24,463 bases of DNA, taken from Elusimicrobiota bacterium (GTDB taxonomy: Bacteria > CG03 > SLGR01 > PWQF01). A program made the position numbers and the translations under genes. Under the pieces are notes generated by a model. The model ran no database searches. It had not been told where the DNA came from and was given only the letters and a program-made list of their open reading frames with translations. Of this stretch, positions 1-7,229 are shown piece by piece. Position 1 is the stretch's first letter; each line of letters opens with the position of its first letter. The DNA is taken from NCBI GenBank assembly GCA_003557485.1, contig PWOI01000036.1, positions 1 through 24,463 of the forward strand, written 5' to 3'.

Positions 1-3
1 CAT
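1..3 (-). CDS. Start codon of a leftward gene, probably IS21 transposase istA (partial)
   Basis: On the - strand the sequence AAAGGAGGTG (positions 19-10) is followed after six bases by ATG at 3-1. This is a strong translation start whose coding sequence leaves the window after one codon. Its place inside the repeat-bearing IS end suggests the IS21 transposase gene. The product cannot be confirmed from here. Confidence 0.45.
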
Positions 4-44
4 GAATCACACCTCCTTTGCCATACATGATAGCAAAAGAGGCA

Positions 45-90
45 AAACCGGACATTTCTATTTTGCTCAAACCGGACATTATCATTTTGC
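45..90. repeat. Two tandem 22-bp direct repeats in the IS end
   Basis: Copy one is 45-66 and copy two is 69-90, offset by 24 bp. They share the core aaaccggacatt and the tail attttgc, and differ at three central bases. They are probable transposase binding repeats. Confidence 0.7.
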
Positions 91-112
91 GCTGACAGTC
101 AACACGTTATCC

Positions 113-141
113 TTGACAATTAATTGCTAATTGATTATCAT
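113..141 (+). promoter_or_regulatory. Sigma-70-type promoter for the M23 peptidase-bactofilin pair
   Basis: A consensus -35 TTGACA (113-118), an exact 17-bp spacer and a -10 TATCAT (136-141) predict transcription from about 148. The first downstream gene begins at 198. The -35 starts nine bases outside the proposed IS end, so the promoter probably belongs to the chromosome and not to the element. Confidence 0.65.
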
Positions 142-197
142 TCTTAGAGTAATTTATGGTATCCATGATTAGGAGCTTCTGATATAGAAAGTTTATA

Positions 198-1106
198 ATG
201 ATTAAAAAAATAAAATGCTGGTATAATAAAAAGTTAACCCTCATTTTTGCGCCTGAGAGAGGCGGGAGGTCGTTTCATTTTACGTTAAGCTATCCTTTTA
301 TATTCTTTATTTCTCTATTTTTAGCCGGGCTGCTTGCATCAGGCATCTATATTGCCGGAATATATGTAAATTACCATGAAACAGCATCATCTCATAGGGA
401 GCTTTTGGAAAGAAAGAGCGATTATGCCAGAAAAACCGAAGATGCCCTCGACCTTTTAAGTAATATACGTAATCTTGAGACACAACTGACCTCAATGCTT
501 GGAATGGAAAGCCCCAGAAGTATTATTGAAAACTATCCGCTCGGAGGCCCGGACCCGAACCTGGTAATACCTTCTGAAATAAATACTATTTTTGAAATCA
601 GCAGACTTGAAGCGAATATAAGCGAATTAAAAAGAGAGACATGGATGCAGCAGCAGTCGGCGCAGGAAATTGAGGGTTTTTTAAAAAGACAAATGGATAT
701 GCTTCTTTCCACCCCGTCAGTCTGGCCGGTTTTCGGCTATATAACAAGTGGATTTGGGAATAGGGTTCATCCAATAACCGGCAGAAAGGAATTTCACCGC
801 GGCATAGATATTTATAACTCCCTTGGCGATAGGGCTCCGGTCAGAGTAACCGCAAGGGGCCGCGTTATACTTGCCGGGTGGGCAGGTGCTGCCGGCCAGA
901 CGATAGTTGTTGACCATGGAAACGGTTTTTCTACCCGATACATGCACCTGTCGCAAATGCTTGTAGACCAAGGAGACCGTGTTGAACAGGGACAGATTAT
1001 CGGCTACATAGGAAGAACCGGGCGTGTCACGGGAAAACACCTGCATTATGAGGTCTGGTACAGAGGTCAGCCGGTCAACCCCATGCGTTATGTAAGGGGA
1101 AGATAG
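198..1106 (+). CDS. Membrane-anchored M23 (LytM-type) peptidoglycan endopeptidase
   Basis: This 302-residue protein has a short cytoplasmic N-terminus, one transmembrane helix (about 33-57), a periplasmic coiled-coil-like stretch (about 60-165) and a C-terminal LytM/M23 domain (about 175-300). The zinc site is intact: H200 and D204 in HRGID, the second histidine of HLH (H283), and the likely catalytic H250 in RYMH. The family cuts peptide cross-bridges in peptidoglycan at the outer face of the inner membrane. The next gene is a bactofilin, a frequent partner of M23 peptidases in cell-shape control, so a role in local wall remodelling is inferred. The ATG at 198 has only a weak ribosome site (agaaag). 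The promoter at 113-141 serves it. Confidence 0.9.
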   Translation: MIKKIKCWYNKKLTLIFAPERGGRSFHFTLSYPFIFFISLFLAGLLASGIYIAGIYVNYHETASSHRELLERKSDYARKTEDALDLLSNIRNLETQLTSMLGMESPRSIIENYPLGGPDPNLVIPSEINTIFEISRLEANISELKRETWMQQQSAQEIEGFLKRQMDMLLSTPSVWPVFGYITSGFGNRVHPITGRKEFHRGIDIYNSLGDRAPVRVTARGRVILAGWAGAAGQTIVVDHGNGFSTRYMHLSQMLVDQGDRVEQGQIIGYIGRTGRVTGKHLHYEVWYRGQPVNPMRYVRGR

Positions 1107-1138
1107 AAAGGCAATAAAGTCAGCTTAATTTAAGTTAT

Positions 1139-1145
1139 AAGGAGG
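1139..1145 (+). promoter_or_regulatory. Ribosome binding site that fixes the ATT start of the bactofilin
   Basis: AAGGAGG is followed by seven bases and then ATT at 1153. The reading frame has a stop at 1138-1140 and no ATG, GTG or TTG before the bactofilin core, so this site points to ATT as the start. Confidence 0.7.
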
Positions 1146-1152
1146 CAGAACA

Positions 1153-1581
1153 ATTTTTTTTACATCCAGCAAAAATAAATCTTCATTAGGAAAAGTCGAA
1201 ACTCTCATAAGCCAGGACACTAAAGTTAATGGCACCATTGAAGCATCGGGAACAATAAGGGTTGATGGTACCATAAAAGGCGGAATAAAAAAAGCCGACG
1301 GTGTAATCATAGGAGACACAGGTATTGTTGAAGGAGACATATTTGCTAATGCCGTTAGCCTTGCAGGAAAAGCAAAAGGGAATATACATTCCGAAACTAC
1401 TCTGGAACTCCTTCCGGGATCAACTCTTGTAGGAGATATTAAAACATCGAAACTCTCTATTGCGGAAGGGGCACACTTTGACGGTGTATGTCATATGCTG
1501 GATGAACACAACAATTATTCCCCAGTAGAGGAAAATTCTGATTCACCGAGAGATTTTAATAGTCCTGACGACCCTACCTGA
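1153..1581 (+). CDS. Bactofilin family cytoskeletal protein with ATT start codon
   Basis: The frame encodes about 142 residues. It starts MFFTSSKNKSSLG if ATT is read as Met, which resembles the usual MFF start of bactofilins. It continues as a right-handed beta-helix of short repeats typical of the family, including VNGTIEASGTIRVDGTIKG, GDTGIVEGDI and LLPGSTLVGDIKTSKLSI, and ends in an acidic, probably disordered tail (about 115-142). Bactofilins polymerise without nucleotide on the inner membrane and often recruit M23 peptidases; the gene just upstream encodes one. The start is odd: no ATG, GTG or TTG lies between the upstream stop (1138-1140) and the conserved core, but ATT sits seven bases after a perfect AAGGAGG. 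Standard gene callers would miss or truncate this gene. A base error turning ATG into ATT beside the T8 run is the alternative. Confidence 0.85.
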   Translation: MFFTSSKNKSSLGKVETLISQDTKVNGTIEASGTIRVDGTIKGGIKKADGVIIGDTGIVEGDIFANAVSLAGKAKGNIHSETTLELLPGSTLVGDIKTSKLSIAEGAHFDGVCHMLDEHNNYSPVEENSDSPRDFNSPDDPT

Positions 1582-1597
1582 AACTTTATCTCAGGTA
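1575..1597. terminator. Possible bidirectional hairpin between convergent genes
   Basis: The inverted repeat TACCTGA ... TCAGGTA (7-bp stem, 9-base loop) spans the stop codons of the bactofilin (+) and the lipoprotein gene (-). There is no clear T-run on either side, so its role as a terminator is weakly supported. Confidence 0.3.
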
Positions 1598-2110
1598 CCC
1601 AATAGCTTTATCTATATTTTCTCTGACACTGTCATTTCTGACAAGGTCTCTGGATATAAGCAGGTAGTCAATTGCCTTCGGGTACCTTAGTTCCTTAATT
1701 GATTCGCAGGCTCTCATTCTAACTTTCTCCTCTTCGCCTTCGTCTTCAATTACTTCAACAAGAGGAATTATACCGTGCGGAGTATTCATATACCCCATCA
1801 AATCAACAAGCCAATATCTATACCTGTAATTATCAGATGTTTTTAAATCTCTTATAAGAAGAGGCACCGCACCTTCCCCTATATCCATTAATATAACTGA
1901 TTCATTCATAGTTGAACTTCCCAATCTATCTAAGCTGACTGAATCTGCCAAATTTTTAACTCGCTCAAGGATATTTTCAACTCTCTGGATAGTCTCCGTG
2001 TCAATCTCGCCAGCAGGCGGCGGCACTACTATAACCGGTGGAGGGGTTTTGGCGCATCCTGCAATTAAAAACACAGTTAACGCAACTGCCGTAAATATTC
2101 TTTTAATCAT
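1586..2110 (-). CDS. Putative lipoprotein with HEAT-like helical repeats
   Basis: This 174-residue protein begins with a typical lipoprotein signal: charged MIKR, a hydrophobic core, and lipobox LIAGC with the lipidated Cys at 19. A Pro-rich linker (PPPVIVVPPP) follows, then a helical region (about 40-174). Segments such as GAVPLLIRDLK and GIIPLVEVIEDEG, each followed by arginine-rich helices, resemble HEAT or PBS-lyase-type repeats. No enzyme motif is visible. It is the last gene of the long leftward run, and its ATGA start overlaps the stop of the HD hydrolase gene by 4 bp, so it is probably co-translated. A link to nucleotide metabolism is not shown by sequence. Export and lipidation are confident, function is unknown. 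Confidence 0.75.
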   Translation of the reverse strand: MIKRIFTAVALTVFLIAGCAKTPPPVIVVPPPAGEIDTETIQRVENILERVKNLADSVSLDRLGSSTMNESVILMDIGEGAVPLLIRDLKTSDNYRYRYWLVDLMGYMNTPHGIIPLVEVIEDEGEEEKVRMRACESIKELRYPKAIDYLLISRDLVRNDSVRENIDKAIGYLR

Positions 2111-3144
2111 TTTTGGTTTTTGGCTTTTAGTTTCGAGTAAAGCTCCTGAGCCCTGACATCGGTAAGAGAAGCAACAAAATCACAGACTCCCCTGTGAGTT
2201 TCTTCATTTTTAAGGAAAGGCATCTCTTTTAAAATTTTCTCATAATTCTCCAAGTAATGAGAATATATCAGAGAAAGCATCTCGCGGGATCTAATTTCTC
2301 GAAAAGAACCGTGAAGCCCTGTATAGACTTTTCTGTAAAGAAAGCCTCTAAGCTCATCTGTAGCCTCCATGACTTCAGATGACATGGTTATATGCTTTTT
2401 ATCCAAGCTGTTTTCAACAACATCTTTTATCATCGTTATAAGCCGCTGATAAAAAGTGAGGCCGAGCACTTTTTCTGTACTTGCAGGCAAATCCTCCTTT
2501 TTTATTATTCCCATATTGAAAGCGTCATCCACATCATGATTTATATAAGCTATCCAGTCAGCAAACTGGACGACTTCGCCTTCAATAGTAGAGGTCTTTC
2601 CCTGGCCCTTTATATTTTCTCCGTGTACTTTATATACACTCCACTCCCCTTTTGAATGACCAGCTATCCCATTTCGTACTTCATAGGTCAGGTTAAGGCC
2701 TTTTCCTGCGTTTTCAAGTTTATCGACTACCCTAAGGCTCTGCTTCGCATGCCTGAAACTGAAAGGTGTAAGATCCCGGAGTATATCCTCACCTGCATGT
2801 CCGAAAGGAGTATGACCCAAGTCGTGTCCGAGAGCGATAGCTTCCACTAGATCTTCATTTACTTTAAGGGCTCTTGCCATATAACTTGCTGCAGCGGCTA
2901 CTTCCATTGTATGGGTCAGACGGGTTCGGAATCTTTCTCCGGCAGTTGAAAGAAAAACCTGTGTTTTATGCTTCAGTAGACGAAAGCTAACAGAATGAAG
3001 TATTTTATCTCTGTCTTTCTGATATTCCGTGCGTACCGGACAGGACTTTTCATCTTTTTTTCTGCCCCTGGTTTCTGTGCTTAAGGTTGCAAACCGGGAA
3101 AGAGATTCTTTTTCTCTTTTTTCAAACTCCTCGCGTATGAGCAT
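2107..3144 (-). CDS. dgt: dGTPase-like HD-domain deoxynucleotide triphosphohydrolase
   Basis: At 345 residues this matches the shorter dGTPase-like class. It has the N-terminal RTEYQKDRDKILHS motif and the HD metal site: H78 in RLTHTMEV, H107-D108 in GHDLGHTPFGHAGE with helper H111 and H116, and D196 in VVQFADWIAY. The family hydrolyses dNTPs to deoxynucleoside plus triphosphate in the cytoplasm. Here it would feed deoxynucleosides to the deaminases and phosphorylases encoded upstream, which is inference from context. Substrate preference among dNTPs cannot be read from sequence. Its stop overlaps the following lipoprotein start by 4 bp. It lies 19 bp after the cytidine deaminase gene. Confidence 0.88.
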   Translation of the reverse strand: MLIREEFEKREKESLSRFATLSTETRGRKKDEKSCPVRTEYQKDRDKILHSVSFRLLKHKTQVFLSTAGERFRTRLTHTMEVAAAASYMARALKVNEDLVEAIALGHDLGHTPFGHAGEDILRDLTPFSFRHAKQSLRVVDKLENAGKGLNLTYEVRNGIAGHSKGEWSVYKVHGENIKGQGKTSTIEGEVVQFADWIAYINHDVDDAFNMGIIKKEDLPASTEKVLGLTFYQRLITMIKDVVENSLDKKHITMSSEVMEATDELRGFLYRKVYTGLHGSFREIRSREMLSLIYSHYLENYEKILKEMPFLKNEETHRGVCDFVASLTDVRAQELYSKLKAKNQK

Positions 3145-3163
3145 TTTTTAAGTGATGTTGGCC

Positions 3164-3595
3164 TTATTTCTCAGAATTATTTTCTTTTATTCTGCGCAGG
3201 TTTTCCCTAAATGAGTCCTGATCATCAAAGTGAGGTATCAGATCTTTCGCTCTATATGATATTAACCCGCCTTCCGGATCAACACAAAAAATATCCGCTT
3301 CCTTTGCAAACTCAATAATAACCTGGCGGCAAGCTCCGCAGGGCATAGAGAGATTGCTTGATGATGTTGCAACAGCAACAGCTTTTATTTTTCTCTCACC
3401 TTCCGCAACTGCCCGGGTAACTGCAACACGCTCGGCACATATTGTAAGTCCGTAAGAAGCATTTTCAACATTGCAGCCGCCATATATTTTTCCTGATTCC
3501 CCCTCTACAGCAGCGCCTACGAGAAACCCGCTATAAGGGGCATACGCCCGCTCCCTGTACTCAAGCGCCGTCTGGATAAGTTTTTCATTTTTCAT
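3164..3595 (-). CDS. cdd: Cytidine deaminase
   Basis: This 143-residue protein is a homotetramer-type cytidine deaminase. The zinc and proton-shuttle site is C53-A54-E55 in TICAERVAV, and the second pair is C86 and C89 in PCGACRQV. NVENASYG (42-49) is the nucleoside-binding segment. It converts cytidine and deoxycytidine to uridine and deoxyuridine, which the pyrimidine nucleoside phosphorylase encoded in the same run can split. The start overlaps the end of the adenosine deaminase gene by 11 bp, and a GGAGG lies ten bases before the ATG. The fold is complete and nothing is missing. Confidence 0.95.
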   Translation of the reverse strand: MKNEKLIQTALEYRERAYAPYSGFLVGAAVEGESGKIYGGCNVENASYGLTICAERVAVTRAVAEGERKIKAVAVATSSSNLSMPCGACRQVIIEFAKEADIFCVDPEGGLISYRAKDLIPHFDDQDSFRENLRRIKENNSEK

Positions 3596-4625
3596 AAAAT
3601 TGCATCCTCCCTTTTATTTGTTTTATAAACTCTTCTTTCATTCTGTTTTTTTTCGCTTCATCCTGAAAGGAATACTCAACTCCATTCAATATTATATCCG
3701 CAAGGTCACTTACTTTAAGTCCAAGTTCCACTGCTTTATTATATTCATAAGTGAGGTCTATACCGCTGACTCCTCTGTCGTCCGTATTCAGTGTTATTAC
3801 AACACCCTTATCATGCAACTCTTTAAACGGATGGCAGTCATAACCATCAACAACCTGGGTATGGATATTTGAAGTAATGCATATCTCAAGAGGTATTCCC
3901 TTCTCAATAAGAATTTCGCGAAGATTCGGATCTTTTGCAAGGGCAACACCATGACCAATTCTGAGAGCTCCCATTTCAACCGCCTCAGCAATATTTTCAG
4001 GGCCGCCGGCTTCTCCGGCATGTATTGTCATATTTATTTCGTTTTTTCTGCAGAAATCCAGTGTTTCACGAAAATCCGATAACCCGTAACTTGTCTCATC
4101 CCCTGCTATATCAACGCCGCATACACCGTATTTCTTCATCCTTAGAGCCCATTCAGCAGTTTCTTTTATTTCTTCCGGTGTTGACCCTCTGTAGAGACAA
4201 AGAATAATGCCCGCTTTAATATCAAATTCTGAAGTGCCTTTTTCCAACCCCTTTAAAACTGATTCTATTACTTCAGGAACCGGAAAGTTTTCTGTTTTTT
4301 GCAGAACGGGTGCAAATCTTATCTCCATATATTTAGTGTTTTCATAGCTGCAGTCTCTCAAAAGTTCATAGGTCACCCTTTCCAGAGCATAAGGAGTTTT
4401 CAGGAGAGGATAGAACACATTAAAACGCTCAAGAAATTCACTGAGACTTTTGCAATCCGGAGGGACTCTGACATATTTCCTGAGTTCCTCCACATTATCT
4501 GCCGGAAGGTTATAATTCTGCCTGAGGGCAAGATCCAGCATGGTCTGTGTACGCACAGAGCCATCAAGATGACAGTGTAAATCTATTTTAGGCAGACTTC
4601 TGATAAATTTGTCTGAAACATTCAT
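3585..4625 (-). CDS. add: Adenosine deaminase
   Basis: The protein has 346 residues, the usual length. The metal ligands and catalytic residues of adenosine deaminase are present: H17 and H19 in DLHCHLDGSV, H202 and E205 in IHAGEAG, H225 in RIGHG, and D282-D283 in LNTDD. It deaminates adenosine and deoxyadenosine to inosine and deoxyinosine, the substrates of the purine nucleoside phosphorylase in this operon. Its ATG overlaps the end of the upstream P-loop kinase gene by 4 bp (ATGA), indicating translational coupling. The related enzyme adenine deaminase is encoded separately in this window, so both nucleoside-level and base-level adenine deamination are covered. Confidence 0.95.
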   Translation of the reverse strand: MNVSDKFIRSLPKIDLHCHLDGSVRTQTMLDLALRQNYNLPADNVEELRKYVRVPPDCKSLSEFLERFNVFYPLLKTPYALERVTYELLRDCSYENTKYMEIRFAPVLQKTENFPVPEVIESVLKGLEKGTSEFDIKAGIILCLYRGSTPEEIKETAEWALRMKKYGVCGVDIAGDETSYGLSDFRETLDFCRKNEINMTIHAGEAGGPENIAEAVEMGALRIGHGVALAKDPNLREILIEKGIPLEICITSNIHTQVVDGYDCHPFKELHDKGVVITLNTDDRGVSGIDLTYEYNKAVELGLKVSDLADIILNGVEYSFQDEAKKNRMKEEFIKQIKGRMQFYEK

Positions 4626-5260
4626 TTTTTTCTTTTTAAAAGCTCTACTAACTTTTCAACTCCCTCATCTAATTTGGTAAAGTCATCCGGGATCGGAGAG
4701 TCCGGGTATACAAAAATCACGGGAAAAGGCAGTTGTTCCTTAAGGTCCTTCTTATCATCGCTGCCGTAGGTTTTTTCCATTTCCTCCCTTGATACAAGAT
4801 GATCGTCACTTCCCTCTTTAATAGCCTGCTCGTGTCTGCGAACATTTCGTTGCCAGCATATTTCAAAAGGAACATCAAGGTATACTGCAATAGCTTCACT
4901 GATAATTGACTCCGAAAAATTTTTCAGTATCGAATGAACATAGTCTGGCCTTGAAAACTCAATAAAGATTAACCTGTCTTCCCCGGAACTCTTTTTCAGT
5001 TTTAAGACATCTTCATTGACCTTCTCTAAAATATCATCCCATACTTTATCATCGGTAACTTTGTACCCGCCATCTTCTGTTCTGCGACACCGTTTCCATT
5101 CTCCACTTTTTTCGTCCTCCATGAAGATATTCCAGAGTTTCGGAAAATCATCTATTCTGGGAAAAGACGTAAACATCTCTTCTTCCTCGAGCCGACTTAT
5201 AAGGCGCCTGTAAAAAGCTGATTTGCCGCAGCCGGGTATTCCAAGCAGAAAAACAATCAT
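4622..5260 (-). CDS. P-loop nucleoside/nucleotide kinase-like protein of unknown substrate
   Basis: This 212-residue protein opens with a Walker A loop GIPGCGKS (7-14) directly after the first beta strand, as in small P-loop kinases. A second hydrophobic strand RLIFIEFSRP (about 99-108) is a candidate Walker B-like segment, and CWQRNVRRHEQA (about 144-155) looks like the arginine-rich lid of such kinases. It does not match adenylate kinase, Tmk or Cmk closely enough to name. It overlaps the TIM-barrel gene upstream and add downstream by 4 bp each, which argues for a stoichiometric role in nucleoside or sugar metabolism. A deoxynucleoside or sugar kinase activity is inference only. Confidence 0.7.
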   Translation of the reverse strand: MIVFLLGIPGCGKSAFYRRLISRLEEEEMFTSFPRIDDFPKLWNIFMEDEKSGEWKRCRRTEDGGYKVTDDKVWDDILEKVNEDVLKLKKSSGEDRLIFIEFSRPDYVHSILKNFSESIISEAIAVYLDVPFEICWQRNVRRHEQAIKEGSDDHLVSREEMEKTYGSDDKKDLKEQLPFPVIFVYPDSPIPDDFTKLDEGVEKLVELLKRKK

Positions 5261-6270
5261 ATACCAAATACCTCGTTCAGGTATTGCGTTTCATCAGCAA
5301 GAATTTTTTCAGCATTAAGCAACTCATCCGTATCTCTTACAGCTGTTTCAACTACAATTGTATTTACTCCTTTGGAGCGGAATTTTTCAGACAGGTTCCT
5401 TAGGTTTTCCTCCCTTAAAAACCCTTTCTGGTAATGCAGCGGCGGATGAAATTTAAAAGGAGGATTTCCTCCGGGTTCCGGATTTATCCAGAAATCATTC
5501 AGATGTATCTGGTGAAGGATATTATCAGGAATTTCATCAACTATATCTTCGGGTTTTTTTCCTATGCTCTCACGGCTGAAATTTTTTTGGTGCATAGGAA
5601 GCCCTATTGTAAACCAGTGACCTATATCGAAACAGTATTTAACCTGAAATCCCTGGCCGTTAACCTTTTTTATAATACTAATTATGTCGGAATTATAGAC
5701 ACCATAAGTATCAAAGGCAGTATTATTTTCAAGGTGAAATACTATTCCTCTTTCATCTGAATAAGAAGAAAGTTCTTTTAGTGTCTTCTCAAGAGATTCA
5801 TCCACCATCTTCAGATATTCTCCCACAGCCTGATAGAAAGGCACGCTTCCCGGGTGCATAACAACACTTTCACATCCCAGTTCCGAAGCAAAATCGATAT
5901 ATCTTTTCTGCAATTCAACGGCTATAACCCTGTCAGATTCCTGAAATGCGCAAGTTGAAGCCGCAACATAAGTATAGGGAAGATGTAGCGAGAGAGTCAT
6001 GTTTTTTTCCAGAGCACAGGATTTTGACTCCGTAATTTCATCTTTACTCATTTCCAGAAAAGGATTGGGTACTCCGCCATCAAGCTCTATGTGTCCCAAC
6101 CCGATTTTTTCCCCGATAGAAACCTGGTTTACTATATCTCTCTTTGTTTTTATCTGTACCCTGGCATCCATATCTCCCACTGAAAGTGAGCCGGACTTTA
6201 AATCATCTCTTTCCCTCTCTGACAGAAAGGATGCTTCCAGCATATTAGTAAAATTTCTTCCTATTTTCAT
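5257..6270 (-). CDS. Xylose-isomerase-like TIM-barrel protein (sugar isomerase/epimerase family)
   Basis: This 337-residue protein has the AP-endonuclease-2/xylose-isomerase-like TIM-barrel pattern. Visible motifs are SLHLPYT, SVVMHPGS, VFHLENN (a glutamate metal ligand), KYCFDIGHWF (an Asp-x-x-His ligand pair), HQIHLNDFW and a late VVETA strand. These give the usual Glu/Asp/His set for a divalent metal. The family includes sugar and sugar-phosphate isomerases and epimerases as well as endonuclease IV; the specific DNA-repair motifs are not evident. Its ATG follows AAAGGAGAGATAA, 11 bp after the PfkB gene. The neighbouring kinase and phosphorylase genes suggest a pentose or pentose-phosphate substrate, which is unproven. 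Confidence 0.78.
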   Translation of the reverse strand: MKIGRNFTNMLEASFLSERERDDLKSGSLSVGDMDARVQIKTKRDIVNQVSIGEKIGLGHIELDGGVPNPFLEMSKDEITESKSCALEKNMTLSLHLPYTYVAASTCAFQESDRVIAVELQKRYIDFASELGCESVVMHPGSVPFYQAVGEYLKMVDESLEKTLKELSSYSDERGIVFHLENNTAFDTYGVYNSDIISIIKKVNGQGFQVKYCFDIGHWFTIGLPMHQKNFSRESIGKKPEDIVDEIPDNILHQIHLNDFWINPEPGGNPPFKFHPPLHYQKGFLREENLRNLSEKFRSKGVNTIVVETAVRDTDELLNAEKILADETQYLNEVFGI

Positions 6271-6281
6271 TTATCTCTCCT

Positions 6282-7229
6282 TTATTTTAAACCGTCTTTG
6301 ATACTTTCAAAATGAGAAATCTTTTTCAGATATTTAAATCTTTCCTCTACATCTTCTATAGTTATTTTTTTGAGCATATCTATGCTGAATCCTTCGACTG
6401 TATAAGATGCCACAACGCTTCCAAGGATAACCGCCTGGCGCAGGACAGAGTTCTCAACTCTCCCCCTTGAAGCTAAATACCCCATAAAGGCGCCGGCAAA
6501 ACTATCACCGGCCCCGGTAGGATCCGCTACACTTTCAAGAGGAACAGAAGGCGCGGTAAAAATTTCTATCTTTTTTCTTTCGGAAAAAAACACAGTAACT
6601 CCATACTCCCCCTGCTTAACTACAATAATTCTCGGTCCCATTCTGAATATCTTGTTGCATGCTGTTGTTAAATTAGATGATTCTCCAAGCTGCCTTGCCT
6701 CAGCATCATTAACAAGTAGATAATTGACTTTTTTGAGGGTCTCCATAAGTTCTTCTCTTTTATTTTCTATCCAGAAATTCATTGTATCCAAGGCAATAAC
6801 TCGCGGTGAATTCATTTCATTTACAACCTTAAGCTGAAGTTCCGGATCAATGTTAGCAAGAAAAAGATATTCGGCGTTTTTCTGCACCGCTGTTAACTTG
6901 GGTTTAAAATCCTGGAACACATTAAGCTCGGTCTTCAGTGTATGAGCAACATTCAAATCATATTCATATTTACCTTCCCATCTAAAAGTTCTTCCCTCTG
7001 CAACTTTCAAAGATGCCGTATCTATCCCCCTTTTATCCATATCTGATATATACTCTTTTGGAAAGTCCTTCCCAACAACCCCGACCAGACTAACAGGAGC
7101 GAAAAGACTCGATGCCCATGAAAAGTATACTGCTGAGCCTCCCAGCGAAGAAGACCTCCTGCCAAAGGGTGTTTCAATACAGTCCAACGCTACAGACCCT
7201 ACAACTACTATATTATTATTACCAGTCAT
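6282..7229 (-). CDS. PfkB-family carbohydrate/nucleoside kinase
   Basis: The protein has 315 residues with both PfkB signatures: the N-terminal glycine region SLGGSAVYF (about 28-36) and the C-terminal DPTGAGDSFAGAF (236-248), with catalytic base D242. Substrates in this family range over ribose, adenosine, inosine/guanosine and sugar phosphates. Sitting directly after an MTA-phosphorylase-type gene with a one-base stop/start overlap (TGATG), it may phosphorylate a nucleoside or the ribose-1-phosphate released by phosphorolysis. A ribose-1-phosphate kinase of this superfamily is known from archaea. The exact substrate cannot be read from the sequence. Confidence 0.85.
   Translation of the reverse strand: MTGNNNIVVVGSVALDCIETPFGRRSSSLGGSAVYFSWASSLFAPVSLVGVVGKDFPKEYISDMDKRGIDTASLKVAEGRTFRWEGKYEYDLNVAHTLKTELNVFQDFKPKLTAVQKNAEYLFLANIDPELQLKVVNEMNSPRVIALDTMNFWIENKREELMETLKKVNYLLVNDAEARQLGESSNLTTACNKIFRMGPRIIVVKQGEYGVTVFFSERKKIEIFTAPSVPLESVADPTGAGDSFAGAFMGYLASRGRVENSVLRQAVILGSVVASYTVEGFSIDMLKKITIEDVEERFKYLKKISHFESIKDGLK

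Larger units (their letters stand above)
1..104 (-). mobile_element. Probable terminal end of an IS21-family insertion sequence
   Basis: Two near-identical 22-bp direct repeats with a 24-bp period (45-66 and 69-90, both beginning aaaccggacatt and ending attttgc, three mismatches) lie beside a tip that reads TGTTGACTGTCAGC on the - strand starting at 104. Tandem internal repeats next to a TG-starting tip are a known feature of IS21-family ends, where IstA binds. A perfect Shine-Dalgarno and an ATG at the very edge, pointing left, fit the start of istA. The transposase itself is outside the window, so the family call rests on the end structure only. Confidence 0.6.

Noticed and set aside
1125-1389. 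Two - strand frames opposite the bactofilin
   Set aside because: The + strand encodes clear beta-helix repeats with a strong ribosome site, so the - strand frames are shadows.
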